From contig NZ_JAGIPZ010000012.1 of assembly GCF_017814915.1 (NCBI RefSeq), positions 62,001-126,000 on the forward strand: DNA of 64,000 bases, written 5' to 3'. Shown here one piece after another: positions 1 through 9,005 of the stretch. Within the stretch, counting starts at the first letter, position 1. Every line of letters begins with the position of its first letter. The DNA is from Herbaspirillum sp. LeCh32-8. Its GTDB lineage: Bacteria; Pseudomonadota; Gammaproteobacteria; Burkholderiales; Burkholderiaceae_D. Position numbers and translations under genes: made by a program. The notes beneath the pieces were generated by a model. That model did no database searches and was not told the origin of the DNA. It worked only from the letters and a program-made list of their open reading frames with translations.

Positions 1-769
1 ATTGCTCCAGCTTGGTCACGATGAACAGCGGCGTGATCTCGGAGACCATCGGCATGTTGCCCGCGATGAAGACCACCGAGCCGTACTCACCGGCGGCGCG
101 CGCGAAGGACAGCGCGAAACCGGTCAGCAGCGCCGGTAGCACGGTCGGGAAGATCACATAGGTGAAGGTCTGCCAGCGGCTGGCGCCGAGGCTGGCGGCA
201 GCCTCTTCCAGCTCGCGCTCGGCGTCTTCCAGCACCGGCTGCACGGTGCGCACCACGAACGGTAAGCCGATGAAGGTCAGCGCCACCAGCACGCCCAGCG
301 GGGTGAAGGCGACCTTGATGCCGACCTTGGCCAGCAGGCTGCCGATCCAGCCGTTCTGCGAATACAGGGTGGTCAACGCGATGCCGGCCACCGCGGTGGG
401 CAAGGCGAACGGCAGGTCGACCAAGGCGTCGACGATGCGTTTGCCGGGAAAGCGGTAACGCACCAGCACCCAGGCCACGATGCCGCCGAAGACCACATTG
501 ATCAGCGCGCCGATCAGCGCGGCGCCAAAGGTCAACCGATAGGAGGCCATCACGCGCGGCGAGGTCACCGCGTCGACGAAGCCGTCCCAGGTCAGGGTGA
601 AGGTCTTGAGAAACAGCGCCGACAGCGGGATCAGCACGATCAGCGCGAGATAGAAGATGGTGAACCCGAGCGACAGCCCGAAACCGGGCAGCACGCGCTT
701 GCCGCGTCCGGCGCTTTGGGCCGGACCGACGGCCTGCGGGGCCACGATCGATACAGTTGATGCGGACAT
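1..769 (-). CDS. cysT: Sulfate/thiosulfate ABC transporter permease CysT (CysU), 3' end outside window
   Basis: Inner-membrane permease of the sulfate/thiosulfate importer. It should pair with CysW and the ATPase CysA (not in the window) and receive sulfate from Sbp. The visible 256 codons begin [12 protein letters not shown] and enter a hydrophobic segment ([18 protein letters not shown]). The last visible part carries the permease cytoplasmic-loop signature [19 protein letters not shown], diagnostic of CysT/CysW-type proteins. The gene is read leftward and is cut by the window edge about 20-35 codons before the family's usual end of 277-290 residues. It starts 162 nt after a small hydrolase gene. 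That gap holds the same TTCGTTCT-type motif found upstream of sbp, so it may have its own promoter. Identity is strong; CysT rather than CysW is chosen from the N-terminal layout and the loop sequence. Confidence 0.93.
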   Translation of the reverse strand, partial: MSASTVSIVAPQAVGPAQSAGRGKRVLPGFGLSLGFTIFYLALIVLIPLSALFLKTFTLTWDGFVDAVTSPRVMASYRLTFGAALIGALINVVFGGIVAWVLVRYRFPGKRIVDALVDLPFALPTAVAGIALTTLYSQNGWIGSLLAKVGIKVAFTPLGVLVALTFIGLPFVVRTVQPVLEDAERELEEAAASLGASRWQTFTYVIFPTVLPALLTGFALSFARAAGEYGSVVFIAGNMPMVSEITPLFIVTKLEQ

Positions 770-830
770 GGAAGCGTTCTCTTTTTATTACAAATGCGAC
801 TATAGGTGACCGATATTCGCATCCGTTAGT

Positions 831-845
831 TATAAAGAGAACGAA
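831..845 (-). promoter_or_regulatory. Putative sulfur-regulon motif upstream of cysT
   Basis: On the minus strand this reads TTCGTTCTCTTTATA, about 62-76 nt before the cysT start. The core TTCGTTCT recurs upstream of sbp (8686-8698). Recurrence at two sulfur genes is seen directly. A role as a CysB-type activator site or a -35 element is inference. Confidence 0.4.
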
Positions 846-931
846 GTTTTTTGCATTCCTTTAGACGAAAACCGAATATGGATACCCGGATCGGGTGAAG
901 ATTTCTTCGTGGAAAATTACCTTAACGGCAA

Positions 932-1528
932 TCAAACCGGGCCGTCTGCGCGCTCCAGCAAGCCCAGCAGCAGGCGCTGGCCGTCGATCCAGTCGCCCAG
1001 GCCGGAGTCGGCGTTGATATGCCCCAATGCGCCGGCGCCGAGGAAATCCGCGCCCCAAGTAGCGGCCCATTGGCGGGCGCGCGGCGCGCTCATCCACGGG
1101 TCGTCCTCGCTGCCCACCACCAGCGCCGGAAACGGCAGGCGGTGGCTGACCCCGGCGGCGACGCCGAACTTCTCCGGATCGGCCGGGGCCACCAGCAAAG
1201 CAGCGGCGATGGGGGCGGCAGCGCCGGACTGCGCCTGCAAGGCGGCGGCGCGATGCACCGTGGTCAAACAACCGAAACTATGGGCCACGATCACGGTAGG
1301 TCGCGCCTGTTGCGCCAACACCTCGCCCAGGCGCTGCGACCAGCGCGGCAGGTCGGCCTGGCTCCAGTCCGCCTGCTCGACCCGTTCGAAGGCGGGATAG
1401 AGGCGCTGCCAGCGCGATTGCCAATGTTCCGGCCCGCTGCCGTGCAAACCCGGCGCAACCAGCACGCGATAAGCCGAAAGGCGCGACGAAGGCGCGGCGG
1501 CGACGGGATGCAGAGAAGGCTGGTTCAT
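932..1528 (-). CDS. RBBP9/YdeN-family serine hydrolase (alpha/beta hydrolase)
   Basis: A 198-residue single-domain alpha/beta hydrolase. The N-terminal strand and turn read VLVAPGLHGSGPEHWQSRW, the hallmark of the RBBP9/YdeN family. The nucleophile elbow is AHSFGC (Ser), the acid is in the SEDDPW segment, and the catalytic His lies in LGHINADSGLGDW near the C-terminus. No signal peptide is seen, so it should be cytoplasmic. The substrate is unknown; family members are small serine hydrolases. It starts 67 nt after the EAL-type gene and is followed 162 nt later by cysT, so it sits inside the sulfur gene run and may hydrolyse a sulfur-containing ester or act in regulation. That link is contextual only. 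The start is the ATG preceding NQPSLHP. Confidence 0.85.
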   Translation of the reverse strand: MNQPSLHPVAAAPSSRLSAYRVLVAPGLHGSGPEHWQSRWQRLYPAFERVEQADWSQADLPRWSQRLGEVLAQQARPTVIVAHSFGCLTTVHRAAALQAQSGAAAPIAAALLVAPADPEKFGVAAGVSHRLPFPALVVGSEDDPWMSAPRARQWAATWGADFLGAGALGHINADSGLGDWIDGQRLLLGLLERADGPV

Positions 1529-1595
1529 GGTGTCCTCGCTAGTCGACTGAGTAAGCAGGCAGATCGGCGTCGGGCAAGGCCGAGGCCAGGCTGCC

Positions 1596-2438
1596 TCAGG
1601 CGGCCTGCTGCCCTGCGCTGCCCCGACGCAGCTGCGCACCCGGGGTATCCCACAGGTAACCCTGGGCGTGGATGGGCTGGGCCAGCGCGCTGCCGTATTG
1701 TTCGAGCTTGTCGAAGACCTCGCGGTTCTCGACGCGCTTGAAGAAGATGCGTACACCCTGCTCCGCCGCGCGCAGCAGAAGCAGCGCCACGCTGTCCGGA
1801 TCGGCCAGCTCGCGGGCGTCGACCTTGATCAGGTCGGGCTTGACCTTGTCCAGCAGCCCCAGCGCCTCCAGCGGGCTGTTGGCCGAGACGCCCAGGCGGA
1901 AGCCGTTGCGGCGGTAATTGTCCAGCACGTAATTGAGCAACCAGCGCTGGTTGGGGGTGACCACCGGCAGCTGCAGCACGATGCGCTCGTGCGGCAGCTC
2001 CAGCGCCGAGAGGATGCGGCGATACGCCACGCCGTGGTTGTTGTTGACCGCCGCCAGCAGGCGCGCGTGCACCGAGAGATGCAGCTCCGGCGCGGGATCG
2101 CCTGCGGCGTCGGCCTGGCGGTAGTAATTGATGGCGTGCAGCATGCGGCACAGCCGGTCCAGTTCGACCGACTCGTCATCGCTGGCGGCCTGGTCCAGCA
2201 GCTTCCAGAGGTGCAGGCCGTCGTCGATCTCGGAATAGCTGCGGGCAAACGCCTCCCAGGCGATCACCTCGCCGTCGCCGAAGCTGCGCACGGCCTGGAA
2301 GGCCGAGGTCAGCGAAGTATTGAAGAAGCGCCCGACCGCCCGGCCCTGATCATCCAGCCAGACCTTCGATGAGGTTCCGGCATTGCCCGCGTTGCCGTTG
2401 AGACGCTGCAGATATGCGTCCAGTGCCTGATAAGCCAT
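1596..2438 (-). CDS. Degenerate EAL-domain protein in the sulfur gene cluster
   Basis: A 280-residue protein with the fold signature of EAL phosphodiesterases but with eroded active-site motifs. The EAL motif appears as WEAFAR (61-66), the LSVN motif as LSVHARL (121-127), and the LELTE motif as LQLP (155-158). The DDFGTG loop, which binds metal, is replaced by GVSANS (183-188). The lysine motif LIKVD (K205) and HAQGYL (257-262) are kept. Loss of the metal-binding acidic residues predicts no c-di-GMP hydrolysis; it may bind a nucleotide or act through protein contacts. No membrane segment or GGDEF domain is present. It follows the ssuF-like gene by 126 nt and precedes the hydrolase by 67 nt. 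A hairpin with a T-run (2454-2485) lies just upstream, so expression may be attenuated. The start is the ATG with GGAG about 10 nt upstream. Confidence 0.8.
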   Translation of the reverse strand: MAYQALDAYLQRLNGNAGNAGTSSKVWLDDQGRAVGRFFNTSLTSAFQAVRSFGDGEVIAWEAFARSYSEIDDGLHLWKLLDQAASDDESVELDRLCRMLHAINYYRQADAAGDPAPELHLSVHARLLAAVNNNHGVAYRRILSALELPHERIVLQLPVVTPNQRWLLNYVLDNYRRNGFRLGVSANSPLEALGLLDKVKPDLIKVDARELADPDSVALLLLRAAEQGVRIFFKRVENREVFDKLEQYGSALAQPIHAQGYLWDTPGAQLRRGSAGQQAA

Positions 2439-2453
2439 CCGGCCTGCTCCATG

Positions 2454-2485
2454 AAAAAGATGCGCCGCTCCGATGACGGAGCGGC
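2454..2485 (-). terminator. Hairpin plus T-run between ssuF and the EAL gene (terminator or attenuator)
   Basis: Minus strand: a 9-bp perfect stem GCCGCTCCG / CGGAGCGGC (2464-2485) with a 4-nt loop, then GCATC and TTTTT. It lies 16-47 nt before the EAL gene start and downstream of the ssu genes, so it could end ssu transcripts or limit read-through into the EAL, hydrolase and cys genes. Confidence 0.6.
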
Positions 2486-2564
2486 ATTCGACTGCGCAGC
2501 AGATCACCTGCGGCATGCAGCGACGCTGCCGCCGGCTGTCACGCCGTGTCGGGTGTTGCGGTGA

Positions 2565-2780
2565 TTACAGCTTGGCGATCGAGACCTCGGTCGCCTTCAC
2601 CAGTGCCACCACTTCGCTGCCGATGGTCAGGCCCAGGTCCTTGACCGAGCGGGTGGTGATCACCGAGGTGACGATGCCGGCCGGCGTTTCGACATCGACT
2701 TCGGAGACGACCGAACCTTCGATGATGGCCTTCACTTTGCCCTTGAACTGGTTACGTACGTTGATTGCCTGGATGGTCAT
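2565..2780 (-). CDS. ssuF: SsuF-type molybdopterin-binding-like (TOBE/Mop domain) protein
   Basis: A 71-residue protein consisting of one Mop/TOBE domain. It starts MTIQAINVRNQFKGKVKAI and contains the conserved SVVSEVDVETPAGIVTSVIT and GLTIGSEVVALVKATEVSIAK strands. Such domains bind molybdate or tungstate oxyanions as oligomers. In Pseudomonas putida a protein of this size and type, SsuF, is the last gene of ssuEADCBF and is needed for full growth on some organosulfur sources. It follows ssuB by 79 nt here, the same position, which supports the name. Its biochemical role in sulfonate use is unsettled. A strong GGAGCA ribosome-binding site precedes the ATG. Codon use and GC look like its neighbours. 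Confidence 0.85.
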   Translation of the reverse strand: MTIQAINVRNQFKGKVKAIIEGSVVSEVDVETPAGIVTSVITTRSVKDLGLTIGSEVVALVKATEVSIAKL

Positions 2781-2859
2781 GCTCTGCTCCTTGGTGGATG
2801 GGCGGCGGCGACACCTGTCGCGCCGCAATGGTTGAAATGAGATTGCAACGACGGACGGC

Positions 2860-3702
2860 TTACACCGCCCACTGCACCTGCTGCACGCCACGCGGCGTGA
2901 ACAGCTGCGAATGCTCTTCGATGTCCGGCTGCTCGCTGCCGGGATGGCGCAGCACGCGCGCCAGGATCGCTTCTTCCAGCAAGGCGAACTGCGCCTGGCC
3001 GCGCGAACGCGGACGCGCCAGATCGATACGTTGGTCCAGCGCGATATGGCCGTCTTCGATCAGCAGCACGCGGTCGGCCAGCGCAATGGCTTCCTGCACG
3101 TCGTGCGTGACCAGCAAGGCGGTGAAGCCGCGCTCCTGCCACAGCGATTCGATCAGTTCCTGCATCTCGATGCGGGTCAGCGCATCCAACGCGCCCAGCG
3201 GCTCGTCCAGCAACAGCAATTGCGGGTCGTGCACCAAGGCGCGCGCCAACGCCACACGCTGGCGCTGGCCGCCCGAGAGCACCGCCGGCCATTCGCCGGC
3301 GCGCTGATCGAGGCCGACGTGGCGCAGTGCCTGCAAGGCTTGCGGTGCCGCCTGTCTGGGCAGGCCGAGGGCAACGTTGGCCTGCACGCGTTTCCACGGC
3401 AGCAGGCGCGAATCCTGGAACATGATGCGGATCTCGGGATCGGCCACCGGCTGCGCGTTCTGCTCGTAAATCACCGCGCCTTCGGTGGCGCCGTCCAGCT
3501 GCGCCACCAGGCGCAACAAGGTGCTCTTGCCGCAGCCGCTGCGGCCGACGATGGCGACGAACTCACCCGGCTCGATCTCAAGGTCGATGCCATGCAAGAC
3601 CTCGCGCCCGGCGAAGGACTTGGACAAAGCCTGCAGTCGGATGCCGACGCCGCGGCCCGCGGCGCGGCCCAGTTGGCGGTTCTCTTGTGCGTCGATGCGC
3701 AT
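2860..3702 (-). CDS. ssuB: Aliphatic sulfonate ABC transporter ATP-binding protein SsuB
   Basis: Cytoplasmic ATPase that powers SsuAC-mediated alkanesulfonate import. About 280 residues with Walker [10 protein letters not shown] (53-61), Q-loop in [10 protein letters not shown], signature LSGGQ (142-146), Walker B LLLLDEP (162-168) and H-loop VTHDV. The [12 protein letters not shown] segment is typical of the nitrate/sulfonate/taurine ATPase family. The chosen ATG (MRIDAQE) has GGAG six bases upstream. An in-frame ATG 12 codons earlier (3738) overlaps the ssuC stop as ATGA but lacks a Shine-Dalgarno, so it is a possible coupled start. It is encoded 32 nt after ssuC. Confidence 0.95.
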   Translation of the reverse strand: MRIDAQENRQLGRAAGRGVGIRLQALSKSFAGREVLHGIDLEIEPGEFVAIVGRSGCGKSTLLRLVAQLDGATEGAVIYEQNAQPVADPEIRIMFQDSRLLPWKRVQANVALGLPRQAAPQALQALRHVGLDQRAGEWPAVLSGGQRQRVALARALVHDPQLLLLDEPLGALDALTRIEMQELIESLWQERGFTALLVTHDVQEAIALADRVLLIEDGHIALDQRIDLARPRSRGQAQFALLEEAILARVLRHPGSEQPDIEEHSQLFTPRGVQQVQWAV

Positions 3703-3734
3703 GGGGTTCTCCAGATTCGGTCGGGTGGCGCGGT

Positions 3735-4580
3735 TCATTGATAGCCGGGGTGCCAGCGCAGCCAGAAGCGTTCCAGCGCGCGCGCCGCGGTGTCGGCCAG
3801 CTTGCCCAGCAAGGCGTAGAGCAGGATGCCCACCAGCACCACGTCGGTCTGGAGGAATTCGCGGGCGTTCATGGTCATGTAGCCGATACCGGCCTGCGCC
3901 GAAATGGTCTCGGCCACGATCAGCAGCACCCACACCAGCCCCAGCGCAAAGCGCAGGCCCACCAGGATGGACGGCAAGGCGCCCGGCAGGATGACGTCGC
4001 GGTACAGCGCCCAGCCGGACAGGCCGTAGCTCCTGGCCATCTCGATCAAGCCTTTGTCGACCGAGCGGATGCCGTGGAAGGTATTCAGGTAGACCGGGAA
4101 GAACACGCCCACCGACACCAGGAACAGCTTGGCGGTCTCGTCGATGCCGAACCACAGGATCACCAGCGGAATCAGCGCCAGCGCCGGAATGTTGCGCACC
4201 ATCTGCAGCGTGGTGTCGAGCAGCAGCTCGGCTGAACGCAGGCTGCCCGAGAGCAGACCGAGGATCAGGCCGAGGCCGGCGCCGACAGCAAAGCCGGACG
4301 CGGCGCGGCCGCTGGACACGGCCAGATGTCGCCACAGCTCGCCGGAGGCCGACAGGTTCCACACCGCTTTCAGGACCGCCCATGGCTCGGGCAAGATGCG
4401 GCTGGAGAGCCAGCCCGCCTGGGCGGCGATTTCCCACCAGGCCACCAGCGCCAGCGGCAGGATCCAGCCGACCCAGCCATGCCCTCGCGTGCTGCGGCCG
4501 GCGGCGGACTTCCTGGCTTTGCCTGCGATGGCCGGCACGCCCGCGGCGTCGACCGGAGGATTGGATGTGGCAGTGGTCAT
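3735..4580 (-). CDS. ssuC: Aliphatic sulfonate ABC transporter permease SsuC
   Basis: Inner-membrane permease of the alkanesulfonate importer, 281 residues with about six transmembrane segments. The first follows a basic 40-residue N-terminus ([18 protein letters not shown]). The cytoplasmic EAA-type loop is [21 protein letters not shown], and the [17 protein letters not shown] stretch is conserved in the SsuC/TauC/NrtB family. It starts 7 nt after the ssuD stop codon, with GAGG just before the ATG, so translation is probably coupled to ssuD. The 32-nt gap to ssuB makes SsuB its obvious ATPase partner. Confidence 0.95.
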   Translation of the reverse strand: MTTATSNPPVDAAGVPAIAGKARKSAAGRSTRGHGWVGWILPLALVAWWEIAAQAGWLSSRILPEPWAVLKAVWNLSASGELWRHLAVSSGRAASGFAVGAGLGLILGLLSGSLRSAELLLDTTLQMVRNIPALALIPLVILWFGIDETAKLFLVSVGVFFPVYLNTFHGIRSVDKGLIEMARSYGLSGWALYRDVILPGALPSILVGLRFALGLVWVLLIVAETISAQAGIGYMTMNAREFLQTDVVLVGILLYALLGKLADTAARALERFWLRWHPGYQ

Positions 4581-4587
4581 GATGGCC

Positions 4588-5754
4588 TCAGCTTGCCGAC
4601 ACGCGCACCGGCGCGGCCTTGGGGATTTCGGTATTGCCGACGATCTCGCCGGCCGGACCCGCCAGCTTGTGCGCTGCGGGCGTCTCTTGCTGCGTGCGCG
4701 GCAACAGCGGGAACACCAGCTCGGCAAAGCGGTAGGACTCTTCCAGGTGCGGATAGCCGGACAGGATGAAGGTGTCGATGCCCAGCGCGGCGTATTCCTT
4801 GATGCGCGCGGCCACGGTCTCGCCGTCGCCCACCAGCGCGGTGCCGGCGCCGCCGCGCACCAGGCCGACACCGGCCCAGAGGTTGGGGCTGACTTCCAGC
4901 TTGTCGCGACGGCCGCCGTGCAGGGCGGCCATGCGGCGCTGGCCTTCGGAATCCATGCGGGCGAAGTTGGCCTGGGCCTTGGCGATGGTATCGTCGTCGA
5001 GGCGGCTGATCAGTTCATCAGCGGCGCGCCAGGCGGCTTCGTTGGTGTCGCGCACGATCACGTGCAGGCGGATGCCGAAGCGCAGCTTGCGGCCGGCTTT
5101 CTCGGCGCGCTCGCGCACGCGGGCGATTTTCTCGGCCACGGCGGCAGGCGGTTCGCCCCAGGTCAGGTAGACGTCGACCTGCTCGGCGGCAAGGTCGATC
5201 GCTTCATCCGAGGAACCGCCGAAATACAGCGGCGGATACGGCGCCTGCACCGGCGGGTACAGCGCCTTGGCGCCCTTCACGCTCAGGTGCTTGCCGGCGA
5301 AGTTGGTCTCGCCGCCGGTGTGGGTCTTGGCCAGCACGTCGCGCCAGATCTTGAGGAATTCGTCGGAGATTTCATAACGCTCGGCATGGGTGCCGAACAG
5401 GCCGTCGCTCTCCTGCTCCACCGGGTCGCCGCCGGTGACGACGTTGATCAGCAGACGGCCGTTGGAGAGGCGATCGAAGGTGGCGGCCATGCGTGCCGAC
5501 AGTGTCGGCGCGGTCAGGCCGGGGCGCACCGCGACCAGGAATTTCAGACGTTTGGTCGCATCGATCAGGCTGGCTGCGGCCACCCAGGCGTCCTCGCAGG
5601 AGCGTCCGGTGGGCAGCAGCACACCGTCGTAGCCCAAGGTATCGGCAGCCACGGCGACCTGCTTCATGTAGTCATGCGTAACCGCGCGCGCGCCCTCGGA
5701 GGTGCCGAGGTAGCGGCTGTCGCCGTGGGTGGGGATAAACCAGAAAACGTTCAT
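4588..5754 (-). CDS. ssuD: FMNH2-dependent alkanesulfonate monooxygenase SsuD
   Basis: Cleaves C-S bonds of alkanesulfonates with O2 and FMNH2 supplied by SsuE, releasing sulfite and an aldehyde. The protein is 388 residues, close to the family's usual 380, in the luciferase-like TIM-barrel fold. Recognisable parts are the start [17 protein letters not shown], the strand [51 protein letters not shown] and the C-terminal [17 protein letters not shown], which is diagnostic of SsuD. The ATG is preceded by AGGAG at seven bases. An ATG 13 codons upstream (5793) is less likely because the family start is MNVFW. It lies 49 nt after ssuA. Confidence 0.97.
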   Translation of the reverse strand: MNVFWFIPTHGDSRYLGTSEGARAVTHDYMKQVAVAADTLGYDGVLLPTGRSCEDAWVAAASLIDATKRLKFLVAVRPGLTAPTLSARMAATFDRLSNGRLLINVVTGGDPVEQESDGLFGTHAERYEISDEFLKIWRDVLAKTHTGGETNFAGKHLSVKGAKALYPPVQAPYPPLYFGGSSDEAIDLAAEQVDVYLTWGEPPAAVAEKIARVRERAEKAGRKLRFGIRLHVIVRDTNEAAWRAADELISRLDDDTIAKAQANFARMDSEGQRRMAALHGGRRDKLEVSPNLWAGVGLVRGGAGTALVGDGETVAARIKEYAALGIDTFILSGYPHLEESYRFAELVFPLLPRTQQETPAAHKLAGPAGEIVGNTEIPKAAPVRVSAS

Positions 5755-5803
5755 GCCGGGCTCCTGTGATTCCAGTGGTTCCTGTGCGCTCAATGGCGTG
5801 CGA

Positions 5804-6796
5804 TTACTTCAGCACCGCGTCGCTGACCTTCAACTGCTTGGGAATCAGCTTGAGCTCATAGAAGGCGTCGGCGATCTTTTGCTGCTCGGCCAGCACGCCG
5901 GCGTCAACCGGTTTGTAGACGTGGGCATAGCGTTTCAGGCCGGTCTCGATGATGTCGGCATCCAGGCCCTGGATCGGCGAGAGCTGCGCAGCGGCCTGGG
6001 CGGTGTGGGTGCGTACCCACTCGCCTTCACGGGTGATCTCTTCCAGCAAGATTTTTTCGATCTGTGCATTCTTGGCGGCGAAGGCGCGCGCGGAGAGGAA
6101 GAACTGGTGATGGCTGACCGCCCCTACCCCGGTGGCCAGGCGACGCGCGCCGATCTGCTTTTCGGCCGCGGCCTGGAACGGATCCCAGATCGCCCACGCG
6201 TCAACGGCGCCCTTCTCGAAGGCGGCACGGGCATCGGCCGGCGCCAGGTAGACCGGCTGGATATCGCTGTACGAAAGACCGGCCTTCTTCAACAGGGCCA
6301 CCACCAGCCAGTGCACGTCGGATCCCTTGTTGAAGGCGATCTTCTTGCCCTTCAGTTCGGCCACGCTTTTCAGGGTCGAGTTCTTCGGCACCAAGAGGCC
6401 CTCGGCATCGGGGGTCGGGATTTCATAGGCGGTGTAGACGAAGTCGGCGCCAGCGGCCTGCGCGAACACCGGCGGCGCCTCACCGACGTAGCCGAAGTCG
6501 ACCGAGCCGACGTTCAACGCTTCCAGCAATTGCGGACCGGCTGCGAACTCGGCCCATTTCACTTCCACGCCCAGCGGCTGCAGGCGCTTCTCCAGCGCGC
6601 CGTGCGCCTTCAGCAGCACCAGCGTGTTGGCGGCCTTCTGGTAGCCGATGCGCAGCAGCTTGGTTTCCTGCGCCTGGGCCAACGGCGCGGCGCCGATGGC
6701 AACCGCCAGCGCGCCCAGCGCGATGGCGCCCAGGCGGACCAGGGTACGGCGGCGGGTGCCGTAGGTGTTGTTCTTGTTTTGCAGGATCGGGTTCAC
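5804..6796 (-). CDS. ssuA: Aliphatic sulfonate-binding periplasmic protein SsuA
   Basis: Periplasmic solute-binding component that captures alkanesulfonates for SsuBC. About 330 residues from a GTG start (6796) that has GGAG eight bases upstream; no well-placed ATG gives a sensible signal peptide. The N-terminus carries a basic [10 protein letters not shown] segment, a hydrophobic core and an AQAQ cleavage region. The mature protein begins [16 protein letters not shown] and contains [18 protein letters not shown] and [22 protein letters not shown], both typical of SsuA. It is closely similar in layout to the partial gene at the right end of the window. The double Arg in the signal may allow Tat export, but Sec is equally possible. 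Confidence 0.95.
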   Translation of the reverse strand: MNPILQNKNNTYGTRRRTLVRLGAIALGALAVAIGAAPLAQAQETKLLRIGYQKAANTLVLLKAHGALEKRLQPLGVEVKWAEFAAGPQLLEALNVGSVDFGYVGEAPPVFAQAAGADFVYTAYEIPTPDAEGLLVPKNSTLKSVAELKGKKIAFNKGSDVHWLVVALLKKAGLSYSDIQPVYLAPADARAAFEKGAVDAWAIWDPFQAAAEKQIGARRLATGVGAVSHHQFFLSARAFAAKNAQIEKILLEEITREGEWVRTHTAQAAAQLSPIQGLDADIIETGLKRYAHVYKPVDAGVLAEQQKIADAFYELKLIPKQLKVSDAVLK

Positions 6797-6907
6797 GTCG
6801 GTTCTCCGTTTCGTTGGCGTGCAAGCGGCCTTCCGCTGCGCCAGCCGGTTGTCATGTCGGTTCTGTTTCGGGTGGCCGGCGTATGGTCGCCGGCGCATCA
6901 AGTGGCG

Positions 6908-7498
6908 TCAGACGCTACAGCGCACCTGCGAGAAAGGCACTTCACGAAATTCTTCGGGCGCCGCCTTGTGCAGCGCCAAGAGGCTCTCCGACAGCTGCGC
7001 CACGCCTTCTTCGACGCGGGCGGCGATGGGGGCATCGAGCTGCAGGCCCTTCTCCTCGCTCCAGGTGACCTGGGATTCGGTGGCGTAGATGCTGGGCAGC
7101 ACGTGTTTGGGATTGAGCGACGACAGCACCGGGCGCAGCGCGTAGTCCAGCGCCAGCATGTGCGACTGGCTGCCGCCGGTGGCCAGCGGCAGCACCAGCT
7201 TGTTGGTCAGCCCGAACTGCGGCAGCAGGTCGAGGAAAGCCTTCAGGATGCCGCTGTAGGCGGCCTTGTAGACGGGGGTGGCGATCACCACCGCCGAGGC
7301 TTCTTCCACCGTCGACAGCGCGGCCTTGATCTGGGCATCGTTCCAATCGGCGCGCAGGATGGCCTGGCCCGGCAGGTCGCGCACCTCGAGGCGCGCGTAG
7401 CGATGGCCCCGCTGCACCAGCTTGTCGCCGACGTAGTTCAAAAGACGGGTGGAACGGGAAGGCGCCGAGGGGCTGCCGGCCAGCAACAGGATGGTCAT
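6908..7498 (-). CDS. ssuE: NADPH-dependent FMN reductase SsuE
   Basis: Supplies FMNH2 to SsuD. A 196-residue flavodoxin-like NAD(P)H:FMN reductase. The phosphate-binding loop is LLAGSPSAPSRSTRLL at the N-terminus, followed by ATPVYKAAYSGILKAFLDLLPQ, the flavin and dimer region conserved in SsuE, and PLATGGSQSHMLALDYALRPVL. The start is the ATG before TILLLAG; a longer in-frame extension to 7606 is not family-like. It sits 109 nt after sbp and 111 nt before ssuA, the usual ssuEAD order. A 10-bp hairpin lies in the upstream gap (7569-7594). Confidence 0.95.
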   Translation of the reverse strand: MTILLLAGSPSAPSRSTRLLNYVGDKLVQRGHRYARLEVRDLPGQAILRADWNDAQIKAALSTVEEASAVVIATPVYKAAYSGILKAFLDLLPQFGLTNKLVLPLATGGSQSHMLALDYALRPVLSSLNPKHVLPSIYATESQVTWSEEKGLQLDAPIAARVEEGVAQLSESLLALHKAAPEEFREVPFSQVRCSV

Positions 7499-7568
7499 GT
7501 CAGTCTGCTTCGCTTCTTGGGAGAACAGGCATTGCCGGTTCTTGTTGAATACGTGGCTTTGCGTTACT

Positions 7569-7594
7569 TGCGGGCCGGCGTCAACCGGCCCGCA
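7569..7594 (-). other. 10-bp perfect hairpin between sbp and ssuE
   Basis: TGCGGGCCGG (7569-7578) and its exact complement CCGGCCCGCA (7585-7594) are separated by six bases. It begins 14 nt after the sbp stop codon on the minus strand and has no T-run. It is more likely an mRNA 3'-end stabiliser or partial terminator that lowers ssuE relative to sbp than a full terminator. Confidence 0.5.
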
Positions 7595-7607
7595 GGGATG
7601 AATCACA

Positions 7608-8627
7608 TTACTTCTTGTTCGGGGCGTACAGCTGGTCGAAGGTGCCGCCGTCGGAGAAGTGGGTCTTCTGGGCCTTCTGCCAGCCGCCGAAGTCGCGGTC
7701 GATGGTCACCAGGTTCAGCTTCGGGAATTGCGAGGCGTACTTGGCGGCGATCTTCGGATCGATCGGACGGTAGTAGTTCTTGGCGATGATTTCCTGGCCT
7801 TCTTCCGAGTACAGGTGCTTCAGGTACTCTTCGGCCACCTTGCGGGTGCCGCGGCGGTCAGCCACCTTGTCGACCACGGCCACCGGCGGCTCGGTCAGGA
7901 TGGAGATCGACGGCGCGACGATGTCGAACTTGTCCGGGCCCCATTCCTTGAGCGAGATCAGCGCTTCGTTTTCCCAGGCCAGCAGGACGTCGCCGATGCC
8001 GCGTTCAACGAAGGTGATGGTAGCGCCGCGGGCGCCGGAGTCCAGCACCGGCACGTTCTTGAACAGCTTGCCGATGTAGTCGCGCGCCGCGGCGTCATTG
8101 CCGCCCTTCTTCTGCGCGTAGGCCCAGGCGGCCAGGTAGTTCCAGCGTGCGCCGCCGGAGGTCTTCGGATTCGGGGTAATGACCGACACGCCCGGCTTGA
8201 TCAGGTCGTCCCAATCCTTGATCTGCTTGGGATTGCCCTTGCGCACCAGGAACACGATGGTCGAGGTGTACGGCGAGCTGTTGTGCGGCAGGCGCTTTTG
8301 CCAATCGGCCGGCAGCAGCTTGGCCTTTTCCGAAATCTCGTCGATGTCGTAGGCCAGCGCCAGGGTGACGACGTCAGCGTCGATGCCGTCGATCACCGAG
8401 CGGCCCTGCTTGCCGGAGCCGCCGTGAGAGGCCTTGATGGTGACGTTGTCGCCGGACTTCTCTTTCCAGTACTTGGCGAAGGCCTTGTTGTAGTCGGCGT
8501 AGAGTTCGCGCGTGGGGTCATAGGAGACGTTGAGCAGCGACAGGTCGGCCGCCTGGGCCACGTGTGCCGCTTGCGCCAGCACCAGCGTGGCGGCAACCGT
8601 TTTGATGATGTTCTTCAGCTTCAGCAT
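7608..8627 (-). CDS. sbp: Periplasmic sulfate-binding protein Sbp
   Basis: Binds sulfate in the periplasm and delivers it to CysTWA. 339 residues with a clear Sec signal ([19 protein letters not shown], cleavage after AQA near residue 27). Family motifs: [13 protein letters not shown] at the mature N-terminus, [57 protein letters not shown] and [13 protein letters not shown] near the C-terminus. It is the first gene of the leftward sulfur run. The chosen ATG follows a spacer from an in-frame extension that is not conserved. The upstream region has a TTCGTTCT-type motif shared with cysT. Its transporter partner cysT lies about 7 kb downstream on the same strand, on the far side of ssuEADCBF. 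Confidence 0.96.
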   Translation of the reverse strand: MLKLKNIIKTVAATLVLAQAAHVAQAADLSLLNVSYDPTRELYADYNKAFAKYWKEKSGDNVTIKASHGGSGKQGRSVIDGIDADVVTLALAYDIDEISEKAKLLPADWQKRLPHNSSPYTSTIVFLVRKGNPKQIKDWDDLIKPGVSVITPNPKTSGGARWNYLAAWAYAQKKGGNDAAARDYIGKLFKNVPVLDSGARGATITFVERGIGDVLLAWENEALISLKEWGPDKFDIVAPSISILTEPPVAVVDKVADRRGTRKVAEEYLKHLYSEEGQEIIAKNYYRPIDPKIAAKYASQFPKLNLVTIDRDFGGWQKAQKTHFSDGGTFDQLYAPNKK

Positions 8628-9005
8628 ATCCGTTCCCAGAGTGTCGTGTTTGTTATGGAGAGCACAGATTAATGAGCGGCCTTCCAAAAAAGAACGAATA
8701 CTTTCTTCTCTGAATATGCGAAAAACAGATATGCAAGATCAGGCGCACGGAATAAGGCCGGCGCTCTTTATATCGAAAAGCGTAGATGCAGATGGCCGGC
8801 AATCAGCGCCCCCGCCCCTTGGGTTGCAAAATGACAATATTCAGAAGACCTGTCGCGAACGATGATGCACACGCGGCAAGCATTGCCACAGCTGAGCCCG
8901 TGGCCTATGTCTCAAAGAATGCCCAGCCATAAAAGCACGACCGGACTTTTTGTTGTTTTCACAATGTGGTATAAACAAGGCTATTGCAACGCACCAGACT
9001 GCACC
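8628..9005. other. Divergent intergenic region between sbp and the IclR gene
   Basis: 378 bp, more AT-rich than the flanks. It contains the sbp-side motif at 8686-8698 and, facing right, TATAAA about 35 nt before the IclR start with a poor TTTTTG -35 candidate 17 bp upstream. The IclR protein could bind here; no clear dyad was found. Confidence 0.5.
8686..8698 (-). promoter_or_regulatory. Putative sulfur-regulon motif upstream of sbp
   Basis: Minus strand TTCGTTCTTTTTT, about 60-71 nt before the sbp ATG. It matches the TTCGTTCT core upstream of cysT. The repeated core is direct observation; CysB or sigma-70 function is inference. Confidence 0.4.
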
